This document shows, one piece after another, positions 49,254 through 58,625 of a DNA stretch of 64,000 nt (positions are counted from its first letter, which is position 1; the number at the start of each line of letters is the position of its first letter). Below the pieces are notes generated by a model. The model ran no database searches and was not told where the DNA came from. It was given only the letters and a program-made list of their open reading frames with translations. The position numbers and the translations under genes were made by a program. Source of the stretch: DASUAS01 sp963809795 (GTDB lineage Bacteria > Actinomycetota > Acidimicrobiia > IMCC26256 > DASPTH01); NCBI GenBank assembly GCA_963809795.1, contig CAWELN010000025.1:1-64000 (forward strand), written 5' to 3'.

Positions 49254-50107
49254 CAGCCGTAGACGCGTTCGGCGTTGCCGGCGAAGAGCTGGTCGCGGGT
49301 CGACTCGTCGAGGTCGGCGGTCAGCTCGTCGTAGGCGCCGTAGAGGTCGTCGAAGGTCCCGTGCATGCCGTCGACCGGGAAGTTGCTCGCGAACATGCAA
49401 CGGTCGGCGCCGAAGCGCTCGATCGCGTGGTGGACCCACGGCGCGAACGCCGCCGCGTCCATCGACTGCATCGGCATCGCGAGGCCCGACAGCTTGCACG
49501 TCACGTTCGCCCGGAGATCGGCCAGGGCCGCCACCCCGGTCTTCCACAGGTCGTACTCGTCGGGGTCGTTCGACCGCGGCCACCCGGTGTGCTCCACCAC
49601 CACCGGCAGCTCCCAACCGTCGAGCGCCCGGGCCGCCGGGACGAGCTGGTCGGGGTGGACCATCAGCTCGAAGATGAGACCGCGGTCCTGCAGCGCCTCG
49701 AGGATCGCCGAGGTGGGAAGCGCCTCGTCGCCCTCGCCCATGATCCGGACACCGCGAAAGCGCTTCGACGCCATCTGCTCGTCGAGCCGACGCTCGATCT
49801 CGGCGGTGTCGTCGCTCGGGACGAGGCCACCGATGAGCACGTCAGGATGACCCGTCGCGTCGGCTTGCGCGTCGAGCTCGCGTGTCTCCTCGACGAGCAC
49901 GTGCGGCGCCGCGGCCGCGACGTGGACGAATTTCTGCACGTTCCACGCGGCCGCTTCCGAGAAGTAGATGAGCTGGTCGAACCGGCGGCACATGCCGGAG
50001 ATGTCACCCATGTCGAGCTCCTGCATGCCGGCCAGGTACGGATACCAGTCGGCCCGCGCCGGGTCCCAGAGGTGGACGTGGGCGTCGACCACTCGTTCGA
50101 CCGTCAT
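49250..50107 (-). CDS. amidohydrolase-2 family metal-dependent hydrolase
   Basis: 285 residues, TIM-barrel hydrolase. The metal-binding His-x-His is in VVDAHVHLWDPARADW at the N-terminus. Later ligands lie in LPVVVEHTGWP (His) and the conserved Asp in CMFASNFPVDGMHG. The family includes lactonases and decarboxylases (fuconolactonase, ACMSD-like), so hydrolysis of a lactone or decarboxylation in the pathway is plausible. Last gene of the operon; ATG overlaps the SDR stop by 4 nt. Confidence 0.85.
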   Translation of the reverse strand: MTVERVVDAHVHLWDPARADWYPYLAGMQELDMGDISGMCRRFDQLIYFSEAAAWNVQKFVHVAAAAPHVLVEETRELDAQADATGHPDVLIGGLVPSDDTAEIERRLDEQMASKRFRGVRIMGEGDEALPTSAILEALQDRGLIFELMVHPDQLVPAARALDGWELPVVVEHTGWPRSNDPDEYDLWKTGVAALADLRANVTCKLSGLAMPMQSMDAAAFAPWVHHAIERFGADRCMFASNFPVDGMHGTFDDLYGAYDELTADLDESTRDQLFAGNAERVYGC

Positions 50108-51837
50108 GCTCCGCTCCTCGCGCTCGACTCGTCCAGGATGCCGCGCAGGGTCCCGTCGACCCACGAGGGCAGCTCGGGGCCGCCGAAGGAGATCGACGTC
50201 TCGGGGTGCGGGTGGCCGCGCACCCCGATCCACTCCGCCGTCGCGACCAGCTCGGCACCGGACAGGTCCCGGGCGTCGTCGACGCCGACCAGGTACCCCA
50301 CGAGCTCGCCGACGGTCGAGTAGCGCGACTCGTCACCGGTCTCCACACCGATCGCGAACCCATCCGCTTGGAGGTCGGCGACGAGATGCGCGGCCCGGGA
50401 GAGCTGCGCCGCCGCCTGCGCTCGACTTCGCCCGCCCGAAGTCGTGGCGTCGGTCACGGTGGCGACGCGCATCCCTCGACCGGACTCGCGTGCGTGGTCG
50501 CTCACCGCCCGCACCCACGCGACGTCGCTGCGGATGGCGTCGGTGAGCCCCTCATGGTGCGCGAGCACCTGCTGCCAGGGTTCCCCCGTGCCGGTCGACC
50601 CCGACCCGGCTCGTGCGACCACGACTGCGTCGATCCCACCTGCGTCGCGCGCCGCCCGGCCGAGCTGCTCGGCCGCGCCCGCGAAGTCCGTCGCCGGCGG
50701 CGCCGAGCCGATCCCGACGCACTTGACGCCCCGCGACGCCAACGCGTCGCACAGCGCCGACTCCCACCGCGCGTCGTCGGTGACGACCAGGCACGAACGC
50801 GCTCCGCTCGCACCCGGCCCGGGCGTCGGCGCACTCTCGTCGAACACCCCGGCGAACCGGCCGTTGCTGGCGCCATTCGTCTCCTGCGCGGCCTCGGCCG
50901 GCACGAACGCCGCCGGGATGACGGTGTCGAGCACATGAGCGAGCGCGGCGACGTCGGCAGTCCGCGCGACCTCGAGCAAGCGCGGCGGCGCGATCGGCGC
51001 CAACTCGGAGCCGTTGGAGAAGATGATGTTCCCCGAGCTCCACGAGAACGCGTCGCTGCCGAGGTACGCGCCGACGGGGCCGAGCTGCTCGGGTGACGGC
51101 ATCGATGCGAGAGCAAGTGAGAGGCCGCCGGTCTGGCTCTGGTCGCCACCACCGGCCGCCGGGGCCTGCTGCCGCAGACCTGAGGTCACCATGCGCGTCG
51201 CCGCGATCGGTGACAGTGCGTTGACCGTCACCCCCGGCGGTGCCACCTTCCCGAGCTGCCAGGTGAGCGCGGCAACCGCTCGCTTCGCGCAGCTGTACGC
51301 GCCCGCGTTGGCGGGTCGCCACCCGGAGCCCGAGGTGACACCGAGGATGCGACCTCGCCCGGCCGCCGTCATGATCGGCAGGGCCGACCGCAGTACGTTC
51401 AGGTAGCCGTCCAGGTGCACGCTGAGCACCGACGCCCACGCCGCTTCGTCGCCCTCGGCAAAGCCCGAGGCGCGGCTGATGCCCGCGACGTTGATGACCG
51501 CGTCGAGCCCGCCGAACTCGTCGACCAGCCCGGTGAAGAGCGCGTCGATGGCGGCCGCGTCCGTGACCGATGCGTTCGAGGCCCGCGCCGCGCCGCCGGC
51601 CGCCACGATGCGGTCGGCGGTCGTCTCGGTAGGGGCTTGGTCCTGCGCGAGACCGTCGACCGTCACCCCCGGGTCGACGGTGACGACGTACGCGCCGGTG
51701 CGCCCGACCGCTTCGGCGATGGCGGCGCCGATCCCGGCCCCACCCCCCGTCACGACGACGACCTCCTGCCGATCCACTGCATTGCGGTCTGCTGCCACGA
51801 TCTCCCCTTTCGACGTGGCCACGACGCCGTCGCTCAA
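50104..51837 (-). CDS. double-length SDR-family oxidoreductase
   Basis: 577 residues, more than twice the SDR norm. The first 270 residues are a full SDR (VVTGGGAGIGAAIAEAV, then LGVTSGSGW and AGAYSCAKRAVAALTW with Ser, Tyr and Lys). A linker of about 60 residues is followed by a second Rossmann-like half without the catalytic triad (RSCLVVTDDARWESALCDAL, AVVVARAGSGSTGTGEPWQQ). The second half may be structural, as in the HSDH/MaoC-type multifunctional enzymes. Likely oxidises or reduces an alcohol/ketone intermediate of the same pathway as the BVMO. ATGA overlaps with both neighbours. Confidence 0.78.
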   Translation of the reverse strand: MSDGVVATSKGEIVAADRNAVDRQEVVVVTGGGAGIGAAIAEAVGRTGAYVVTVDPGVTVDGLAQDQAPTETTADRIVAAGGAARASNASVTDAAAIDALFTGLVDEFGGLDAVINVAGISRASGFAEGDEAAWASVLSVHLDGYLNVLRSALPIMTAAGRGRILGVTSGSGWRPANAGAYSCAKRAVAALTWQLGKVAPPGVTVNALSPIAATRMVTSGLRQQAPAAGGGDQSQTGGLSLALASMPSPEQLGPVGAYLGSDAFSWSSGNIIFSNGSELAPIAPPRLLEVARTADVAALAHVLDTVIPAAFVPAEAAQETNGASNGRFAGVFDESAPTPGPGASGARSCLVVTDDARWESALCDALASRGVKCVGIGSAPPATDFAGAAEQLGRAARDAGGIDAVVVARAGSGSTGTGEPWQQVLAHHEGLTDAIRSDVAWVRAVSDHARESGRGMRVATVTDATTSGGRSRAQAAAQLSRAAHLVADLQADGFAIGVETGDESRYSTVGELVGYLVGVDDARDLSGAELVATAEWIGVRGHPHPETSISFGGPELPSWVDGTLRGILDESSARSGA

Positions 51838-53666
51838 GGCGCGGCTTCGGAGCCCTGCTCGATCCGCAGGCCGGCGAAGTCGCCCCGTGCCCGCCAGTCG
51901 CGGAGCAACTTCTGGTACGCGAAGAAGTCACCCAAGCCGCCCCGGTAGGTACCGGCGCGCGGATTCGCCCGGCTGACATCACCTTCGAAGTTCAACCGGG
52001 ACGGCGTGCACGCGGCCATGAAGCTGCTGGAGTCGAGGAAGGTGCTCACGATCTCCGCCGTCCACTCCTCTTCGGCCTCGGGGGTGACGTCGGCGACCCG
52101 GACGCCGCGCTGCTCCAGCATCGCAATCGTCTCGGCGATGTGCTCCGCGCCTTCGACCGCCAGGTGGGTGTAGTTGACGGTGACCACCGACTGGAGTCCC
52201 GGCGCGGGCATGAGGAACAGGTTCGGGAAGCCGCCGGTCATGAGGCCGTGCAGCGTGATCGGCCCGTCGGCGAACTTCTCGGCGATCGTCATCCCGCCCC
52301 GCCCGACGATGGGGTGCGTCGCCCGGCGCGGGAAGGGCGTGAGCTCCGCCTCGAAGCCGGTCGCATAGATGATGCAGTCGAGGGCGATCTCCTCGCCGTC
52401 GACGACCACTCCCCGCGCCGTGATCCGCTCGATGCCGGCGGGGCTGTCGACGAGGGTCACGTCGCCGCGGTTGAACGTCGGCAGGTACTCGTCGTGGAAG
52501 CACGGTCGTTTGCACATGTAGCGGTAGTACGGCTTGAGGCTCTCGGCCACGCGCTCGTCGCGGACGGTTTCACTCACCCGTGAGCGGTGCTCCTCCATCA
52601 CCGAGTAGTCGAACTCCTCCGCCATCAGCATGATCTCGTCGAGCGACATGCCCTCCGGGATCTCAGGGTTCGTGACCCTCGCCATGTGGTGGGTCCAGCC
52701 ATCGTCGGTGAGGTCGCGCGGCACCGGTACGCCGGTCATGACCGCCGAGAAGTTCTCCATGCGCTGCCGCTGCCAACCGGGTTCGAGGCCGTCGGTGAAG
52801 TCGTCCGGGGTCGGGCGGTTGCCGCGTACGCCGATGGCCGACGGTGTGCGTTGGAACACGTACAGGTGCTTCGCCGACTCTGCGAGCGCGGGCACCGCCT
52901 GGATGGCGCTCGCCCCGGTGCCGATGATCCCGACGACCTTGTCGCCGAGCCGGTCGAGGTGCGGATCGTCCGGTGCGCCACCCGTGTAGCCGTAGTCCCA
53001 TCGGGCGCTGTGGAAGGAGCGCCCGCGGAACTCCTCCATGCCCGCGATGGCCGGGAGCTTCATCAGGTTGAGGATCCCGGGCGCGACGACCAGGTAGTGG
53101 GCGCGGATCGTGTCACCCCGGTCGGTGGTCAGGATCCAGCGCGCGCGCTCCTCGTCCCATTCGCTGAGTTGGACGGTCGTGTGGAACAGCGCGTCGTCGA
53201 CGAGCTCGTAACGCTGCGCGATCGCGTCGAGGTGGCGCCGGATCTCGCCGCCGAAGGCGTAGCGAGTGGTGGGCACATGCCCCATCTCCTCGAGCTTCGG
53301 CATGTAGACGTAGGACTCCACGTCGCACATCACGCCCGGGTACCGGTTCCAGTACCAGGTGCCGCCGATCCCTCCTGCGCCGTCGATGAGCCGGATGCGC
53401 TCGATCCCGTTGGCGCGCAGATCGGCGCCCGCGAGCACACCGGCGAGTCCGGCGCCGATGATCGCGACGTCGACCTCGTCGTCGATCGGATCCCGCTCGA
53501 TGTACGGAGTGAACGGATCGTCGCGGTACGAGGAGAAGTGCTCGTCCACGTTCAGGTCGCGCGTGGCGGCCCGACCTTCGAGCGCGCGCTTGCTGCGCTC
53601 CTCCGCGTACTTGCGGTTCACGGCGTCCCGGTCGAAGGAGATCGTGTCGGGATCGGTCATCGTCAC
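51834..53666 (-). CDS. Baeyer-Villiger-type flavin monooxygenase
   Basis: 610 residues. FAD-binding GAGLAG motif in VAIIGAGLAGVLAGADLR, GGTWYWNRYPG with the class-typical Trp-Tyr, NADP-binding VVGIIGTGASAIQAVPALAE, and the fingerprint FRGRSFHSARWD that fits F-x-G-x-x-x-H-x-x-x-W-[P/D]. Converts a ketone to an ester or lactone. The length, with an N-terminal extension of about 65 residues, resembles cyclic-ketone or steroid-type BVMOs. Overlaps of 4 nt on both sides place it in the operon between the transporter and the SDR. Confidence 0.88.
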   Translation of the reverse strand: MTMTDPDTISFDRDAVNRKYAEERSKRALEGRAATRDLNVDEHFSSYRDDPFTPYIERDPIDDEVDVAIIGAGLAGVLAGADLRANGIERIRLIDGAGGIGGTWYWNRYPGVMCDVESYVYMPKLEEMGHVPTTRYAFGGEIRRHLDAIAQRYELVDDALFHTTVQLSEWDEERARWILTTDRGDTIRAHYLVVAPGILNLMKLPAIAGMEEFRGRSFHSARWDYGYTGGAPDDPHLDRLGDKVVGIIGTGASAIQAVPALAESAKHLYVFQRTPSAIGVRGNRPTPDDFTDGLEPGWQRQRMENFSAVMTGVPVPRDLTDDGWTHHMARVTNPEIPEGMSLDEIMLMAEEFDYSVMEEHRSRVSETVRDERVAESLKPYYRYMCKRPCFHDEYLPTFNRGDVTLVDSPAGIERITARGVVVDGEEIALDCIIYATGFEAELTPFPRRATHPIVGRGGMTIAEKFADGPITLHGLMTGGFPNLFLMPAPGLQSVVTVNYTHLAVEGAEHIAETIAMLEQRGVRVADVTPEAEEEWTAEIVSTFLDSSSFMAACTPSRLNFEGDVSRANPRAGTYRGGLGDFFAYQKLLRDWRARGDFAGLRIEQGSEAAP

Positions 53667-54397
53667 CTCGTGGAACGTCGATCGGTCGATTGGTCGCGGG
53701 TCCCGGAGAGGTACGTCGCCTCGATCTCGTCGATGCGTCCGTGGACCTCCTCCCCGGTCCCGCTCATCACGATGCGCCCGCGCTGCATCACGTAGACGCG
53801 GTCGGCGATGTGGAGCGCCTGGCGAACGTGCTGTTCGACCAACAGGATGCCGGTCGATCGCTCGCTCGCGACCCGCCGCACCGTCTGGAGCAGGCGCCTC
53901 ACCACGACCGGCGCGAGGCCGAGCGACAGCTCGTCGGCGAGGAGCAGCTCGGGCCCGCGCGCGACCGCGCGCGCGAGCGTCAGCATCTGCTGCTCCCCGC
54001 CCGACAGCAGACCGGCGGTCCGGCCCATGAGGGGGTCGAGCTCCGGGAAGAGGTCGAGGGCATCGGCTCGGGAGACGCCCGCGATGCGGAGGTTCTCCTC
54101 GGCGGTGAGCGACATGAAGACGGAGCGCTCTTCGGTGACGAAGCCCATCCCCTGACGGGCCCGCCGGAACAGGGGCGCCTTCGTGACCGCGCCGTGGAAC
54201 ACGACCTCGCCGGCGATCGTGGGGAGCTCGCCGGCGAGCGTCAACAGCGTGGTCGTCTTCCCGGCGCCGTTCGGTCCGATGAGCGCCACGACCTCACCGG
54301 GCTCGACGCGCAGATCGACGTCGCGCACCACCGCGACCGCGCCGTAGCCCGCGGAAAGGCCACGGCACTCGAGCAGCGGGCCTGATCGTTCGCTCAC
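53663..54397 (-). CDS. livF: branched-chain-amino-acid-type ABC transporter ATPase (LivF)
   Basis: 244 residues. Walker A ALIGPNGAGKTTTLLTLAGE, the LivF-type sequence VTEERSVFMSLTAEENLRIA, signature LLSGGEQQMLTLARAVARGP, Walker B LLLADELSLGL and the His switch VEQHV. Energises import with the fused upstream protein. Overlaps by 4 nt with both neighbours. In this context the substrate is probably the compound degraded by the operon rather than an amino acid. Confidence 0.92.
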   Translation of the reverse strand: MSERSGPLLECRGLSAGYGAVAVVRDVDLRVEPGEVVALIGPNGAGKTTTLLTLAGELPTIAGEVVFHGAVTKAPLFRRARQGMGFVTEERSVFMSLTAEENLRIAGVSRADALDLFPELDPLMGRTAGLLSGGEQQMLTLARAVARGPELLLADELSLGLAPVVVRRLLQTVRRVASERSTGILLVEQHVRQALHIADRVYVMQRGRIVMSGTGEEVHGRIDEIEATYLSGTRDQSTDRRSTR

Positions 54398-57207
54398 GAC
54401 GACGACTCCTCGGTCGCCAGCTGGCCGACACGGGGCGCGACGTCGGTGGTCGGGAGGTCTTCACCGAGGTACGCGGCGATGACGGCGGGGTCGCTCCGGA
54501 TCTCCGCCGGCGTGCCCTCGGCGATCTTGCGCCCGAAGTCGACCACCACGATCCGGTCACAGACCCGCAGCACGAGGTCGACGTCGTGCTCGATGAGCAG
54601 CACGGCCATGCCGTACTGATCGGCGAAGCGCCGGACGAGATCACCGAGCTCGCTCGTCTCGCCGTCGTCGAGCCCGGCGGCGGGCTCGTCGAGCAGCAGC
54701 ACCGACGGTGCCGACGCGATCGCGCGTGCGATCCCCACGAGTCGTCGCCGACCGTAGGGAAGCTCACTCGGGAGGCGGTCGAGGTCGTGTTCGAGCCCGA
54801 GCTCGCGTGCGCTGCTGACCGCGGTCGGCGGCAGGACCGGTCGCGCCGGCCAGACCAGGTCGCGCAGGCCGGAGAACCGCGTGCGCGACCCGGCTCCGGC
54901 GTGCAGGTTCTCCGCGACCGACAGCTCCTCGAAGAGCTCGAGCGACTGGAAGGAACGCCGGACGCCCGCGCGCGCCCGCCGGGCGGGAACCCAGGATCGC
55001 CCCCGCATCGGGGTGTCGTTGAGGAGCACTCGACCCACGCTCGGCCTCGTGAAGCCGGTCAGCGCGTCGACGATGGTCGTCTTCCCGGCGCCGTTCGGCC
55101 CGATCAGCCCGACCACCTCCCGCGGGGTCACTCGGAAGCTCACGTCGTCGACCGCGACGACCGCGCCGAATCGCACCGTCAGGTCCGCGATCTCGAGGGT
55201 TGCCGGCACGACCGCGCTGGGTGCGGCGTCGACCAGGTGCTCGCGGGGTGGGGAACGGCGAAGCCGGAGCCGGAGCTTGCCGATGCCCCGCTCGTCGTTC
55301 AGCACCACACTCGCGATCCCGTTCGGGTTCAACACCACGATGAGGATGAGCGTGACCCCGCCGATCGTGATGAGCCACGAGCCGAGATCGATCCAGTCGA
55401 GGGGGATCGAGCCCACGCCGCCGGGAGCGAGGTTCCCACCGAAGACGGCGCCGAGCACCCATCCCACACCACCGGCAACCGCGTTGCCGACCGTGTTGAT
55501 CGACTGGAACGGGTCGTAGCGGGTGTAGACGACGGTCGAGTCCTTGAACGCCAGCAGGATCCCGGCGAACGCCGCGATCGCCGCCCCGACGCTGAAGGCA
55601 TAGAGCTTGGCGCCGAAGACGCTGATCCCGAGCGACGCCGCGGCACGCTCGTTGTTCCGCACCGCGATGAGACGTCGTCCCGACCCGGAGCGGCGAAGGT
55701 TTGCCACCATGAGCGCGGCGATCACGAACACGCCGAGGCACACGACGAGATAGCGATCCGGGTGGTCGGCCGCGCTGACGTCCCACCCGAACACCTTGAT
55801 CCGCCCGATCGTCGTCACCGATCCGAAGTCACCGGTGAAGTACTGGTTGCTGAACACCACCTGCTGGACGGCGAACCCCAGCCCGAGGGTGACGACGGCG
55901 AGGTTCACGCCCCGGGTGCGGAGGGCAGGGATGGCGAAGATGGTGCCGACGAGGATGGCGAACACCACACCCGCGACGAACGCGAGCTCGGCCGGCCAGT
56001 GCTCCTGTCCCACGAGCCGGGACGCGACGAGGGCGCCGAGCCCTCCGATCGCGTACTGCGCGAGGGACAGCTGACCCGCATACCCGGTGAGCACGACGAT
56101 CGAGAGGATGAACACGCCGACGATCAGGGTCGTGTACACGGCGGTCGACCATGTCGCATCGAAGGCGAAGCTGTTGAGGAGCAGGAGCGCGCCGACGGTG
56201 ACGACGAGGAACCAGCGCGTCACGACGCCGCTGCCGAGGTCCGGGAGTCGCTCGAGGACGTGGCTGCGCAGCGGCAGCGCCTTGCCGCGGACCACGAGGA
56301 CGACGACGATGATGAGGAACGGCAACGCCCGTTGGAGACCGGTGGCGCCGTTCTCGATCCCGAGGGTGTCGTGCAGGAACGTCGAGATGTCGTTCGAGTA
56401 GGTCAAGACCTCGGTCTCGGCGATCCCGAGTGCGATCCCACCGAGCAGGGTCAGCGGGAACGAGCTGAACCCACCGACCAGCGCGACGGCGAGGGCCGAG
56501 ACCGTCACGACGATGGTGAACACGGTCAGGCTCAGCCCGGCGTTGGGGGCGAGGAGGATGCCTGCGAATCCTGCGGTGGCGCCACCGATCGCCCACGTGA
56601 CCGTGGCCAGGAGGTTCGGTGACCATCCCAGCGCGGCCACCGCCCGCTCGTTCTCCGCGCTCGCGGAGATCGCCAATCCGATCCGGGTGAACCGGGTGAA
56701 GGCCCACAGCGAGAACGTGAGCACGATCGCGATCCCGAGCAGGATCAGGCGGTCCTCCTGGACGACGACGCGTCCCAGCGCCCCGTTGAACCCGAACCAT
56801 CCGTGCAACGTGTAGTTGTGGGTGGGCAGGAACTGGTCGACCTGGTGGAAGTCGTTGTCCCAGAGCTTCTGCCCGGCGAGCCCCTGGAGCACGATCAGCA
56901 CTCCGAGCGTCGCGACGAGGCGGACGAGGGGGGCGGCCGCGCGCATGAAGCGGAGGATGCCGTTCTGGATGACGACACCGAGGAGCGCGGCGAGCAGCAC
57001 TGCGACCGGGATCGCCGCCCCAACCGGCCAGCCGTGGTCCTCGACGAGCGTCAGGAAGCAGAAGAAGGCGCCGAACATCGCGATGGCGCCGTGCGCGAAG
57101 TTGACGATCCCCGAACCGCGGTAGATGAGGACGATGCCCTGTGCGAGCAGCGTGTACGCCGCACCGGCGCCGAGTCCGAGGATCGCGAACTGAACTGCTT
57201 GGGCCAC
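54394..57207 (-). CDS. fused LivH–LivM–LivG ABC transporter (two permeases plus ATPase)
   Basis: 937 residues in one frame. LivH part about 1-300 (GAAYTLLAQGIVLIYRGSGI, NFAHGAIAMFGAF), LivM part about 310-640 (LTGYAGQLSLAQYAIGGLGA, GRRLIAVRNNERAAASLGIS), and LivG part about 670-937 (VGLIGPNGAGKTTIVDALTG, FQSLELFEELSVAENL, Walker B VLLLDEPAAGLD). The ABC signature is LPYGRRRLVGIARA rather than the usual LSYGQQR. These three are normally separate genes. It sits 41 bp downstream of the substrate-binding protein gene and overlaps livF by 4 nt. Confidence 0.92.
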   Translation of the reverse strand: MAQAVQFAILGLGAGAAYTLLAQGIVLIYRGSGIVNFAHGAIAMFGAFFCFLTLVEDHGWPVGAAIPVAVLLAALLGVVIQNGILRFMRAAAPLVRLVATLGVLIVLQGLAGQKLWDNDFHQVDQFLPTHNYTLHGWFGFNGALGRVVVQEDRLILLGIAIVLTFSLWAFTRFTRIGLAISASAENERAVAALGWSPNLLATVTWAIGGATAGFAGILLAPNAGLSLTVFTIVVTVSALAVALVGGFSSFPLTLLGGIALGIAETEVLTYSNDISTFLHDTLGIENGATGLQRALPFLIIVVVLVVRGKALPLRSHVLERLPDLGSGVVTRWFLVVTVGALLLLNSFAFDATWSTAVYTTLIVGVFILSIVVLTGYAGQLSLAQYAIGGLGALVASRLVGQEHWPAELAFVAGVVFAILVGTIFAIPALRTRGVNLAVVTLGLGFAVQQVVFSNQYFTGDFGSVTTIGRIKVFGWDVSAADHPDRYLVVCLGVFVIAALMVANLRRSGSGRRLIAVRNNERAAASLGISVFGAKLYAFSVGAAIAAFAGILLAFKDSTVVYTRYDPFQSINTVGNAVAGGVGWVLGAVFGGNLAPGGVGSIPLDWIDLGSWLITIGGVTLILIVVLNPNGIASVVLNDERGIGKLRLRLRRSPPREHLVDAAPSAVVPATLEIADLTVRFGAVVAVDDVSFRVTPREVVGLIGPNGAGKTTIVDALTGFTRPSVGRVLLNDTPMRGRSWVPARRARAGVRRSFQSLELFEELSVAENLHAGAGSRTRFSGLRDLVWPARPVLPPTAVSSARELGLEHDLDRLPSELPYGRRRLVGIARAIASAPSVLLLDEPAAGLDDGETSELGDLVRRFADQYGMAVLLIEHDVDLVLRVCDRIVVVDFGRKIAEGTPAEIRSDPAVIAAYLGEDLPTTDVAPRVGQLATEESSS

Positions 57208-57248
57208 GACTCCCTCAGGCGGTCGTCAACGCGCCGTCACTCGAGAGA

Positions 57249-58523
57249 TCACTTGATGTATTGCGTGACGTCCACCGGTGTCTTGTTCGTGACGATGTTC
57301 TTGCCGTCGAATCGAGAGATGTACACGTAGTGGTTCGAGCTCGACTTGAACACGCTGAACCCTGGCGTCGACGGCGTCCAGGGTGGGGTCAGCCCCAGGA
57401 GATCGACGTCCTTCGCGCTCTTGAGTGCTCCGACGACGGTCGCGGGCGTGAACGAGTCGAGCGCCTTGGTGACGTTCACGAAGGCGAGCGTAGAGATCCA
57501 GGGCCCGAAGTCGGAGGTCTTGAGGTTGGCCTGGCTGAGGCTGCTCTTGCCCGACGCCTTCATGTCGGCGAAGTACTGCTTGAGCCCGGGGAAGGCCTTG
57601 GTGTTCGCCTGGTTCGGGTACGGGAACGAATCCGAGAGCACCGTGCCCTTGGTGATGTCCTTGTACTTCTTCAGGGTGTCCAGCGTGAACGATCCCGGGT
57701 TCCCGCCCAGCGGGACCTTCGCGTTCAGCTGCGCCATCGCCGCGATCAACTGGGTGGTGACGCTGTCGGTGTGGGAGATCAGCACCGCGTCGGGGTTCTC
57801 CTGCTGGATCTGCGCGATGTACGGCGCGTAGTCGGTGGCACCGGTCGCGACCGCCACGTCACACTTGATGTCGACCCCGATCGCGGTGAACGACGGGGCG
57901 AGGAAGCCCTTGAACGTCGCGCCGGTCGGCGCGTCGGTCCGCATGAGGCAGATCTTGGTGTTGCCGTCCTGCTTGAACCCGACCGCGGTACCGAGGTACG
58001 CGGCGATGACCCCGGCCGAGATCGGATACGAGACCGGCGACCCGAACTCGGAGATGTCCGTCCCGCCGATGCCGATGCGCGGGATCCCGGCGGCTTGGAG
58101 GACGTCGTTCACACCGGCCGGGTTGTTGAACGTCAGGTCGTTGAACGTGGCGGCGACACCGTCGTCGACCATCTGACGGGCGCACGCCACCTCACCGTTG
58201 GCGTCGCTCTTGCTGTCGCACACGTCCGCTTGGAGCTTGGCGTGAGCGGTACCGACGCCGCCGCGCTTGTTGAACGCCGCGATCGACGCGAGCAACGCAT
58301 CCTTCACCTCCGGAGTCGACGCGAGCGGGCCGGTCAGCGAATAGATCATGCCGACCTTCACGACCGGTCCGGATGCGCTCGCCGACCGCGTGGACGCCGT
58401 CGCCGCGTTCAAGGGCATCGCGACGGCAGCGACGAGCGCGACCAACACGACGATCTGCATGCACCGCGGCGAGCGACCGACTGCGTGCGACGAGCGCACT
58501 CCCCCTCGACCCTTCGCGCCCAT
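57249..58523 (-). CDS. periplasmic/lipid-side ABC substrate-binding protein (LivK type)
   Basis: About 425 residues. ATG 58523 was chosen for the GGGGGGA site 4 nt upstream; a GTG at 58535 is possible. Signal peptide MQIVVLVALVAAVAMPLNAA without a lipobox Cys, then the Peripla_BP_6 domain (VVKVGMIYSLTGPLASTPEV, CARQMVDDGVAATFNDLTFN, IGIGGTDISEFGSPV). Binds the solute for the fused transporter. First gene of the operon after a good promoter. Genes of this type near BVMO/SDR systems usually take up carboxylates or aromatic/terpenoid acids. Confidence 0.9.
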   Translation of the reverse strand: MGAKGRGGVRSSHAVGRSPRCMQIVVLVALVAAVAMPLNAATASTRSASASGPVVKVGMIYSLTGPLASTPEVKDALLASIAAFNKRGGVGTAHAKLQADVCDSKSDANGEVACARQMVDDGVAATFNDLTFNNPAGVNDVLQAAGIPRIGIGGTDISEFGSPVSYPISAGVIAAYLGTAVGFKQDGNTKICLMRTDAPTGATFKGFLAPSFTAIGVDIKCDVAVATGATDYAPYIAQIQQENPDAVLISHTDSVTTQLIAAMAQLNAKVPLGGNPGSFTLDTLKKYKDITKGTVLSDSFPYPNQANTKAFPGLKQYFADMKASGKSSLSQANLKTSDFGPWISTLAFVNVTKALDSFTPATVVGALKSAKDVDLLGLTPPWTPSTPGFSVFKSSSNHYVYISRFDGKNIVTNKTPVDVTQYIK

Positions 58524-58572
58524 GGTTCCCCCCACCGTGACGGCCGCATGTGCGGACTCGGACGGGCGGGAC

Positions 58573-58600
58573 TTTATGGTCGGTGCCGACGGAGTGTCAA
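58573..58600 (-). promoter_or_regulatory. sigma70-type promoter with palindrome in the spacer
   Basis: On the minus strand a perfect –35 TTGACA (58600-58595) and a –10 CATAAA (58578-58573) are separated by 16 nt. They lie about 50 nt before the ATG of the substrate-binding protein. The spacer contains the inverted repeat GTCGGCACCGAC (58591-58580), a fit place for a repressor such as the nearby GntR protein. No such clear promoter was seen elsewhere in the operon. Confidence 0.5.
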
Positions 58601-58625
58601 AGATACTAAAGATGAGGGTCTCGCC

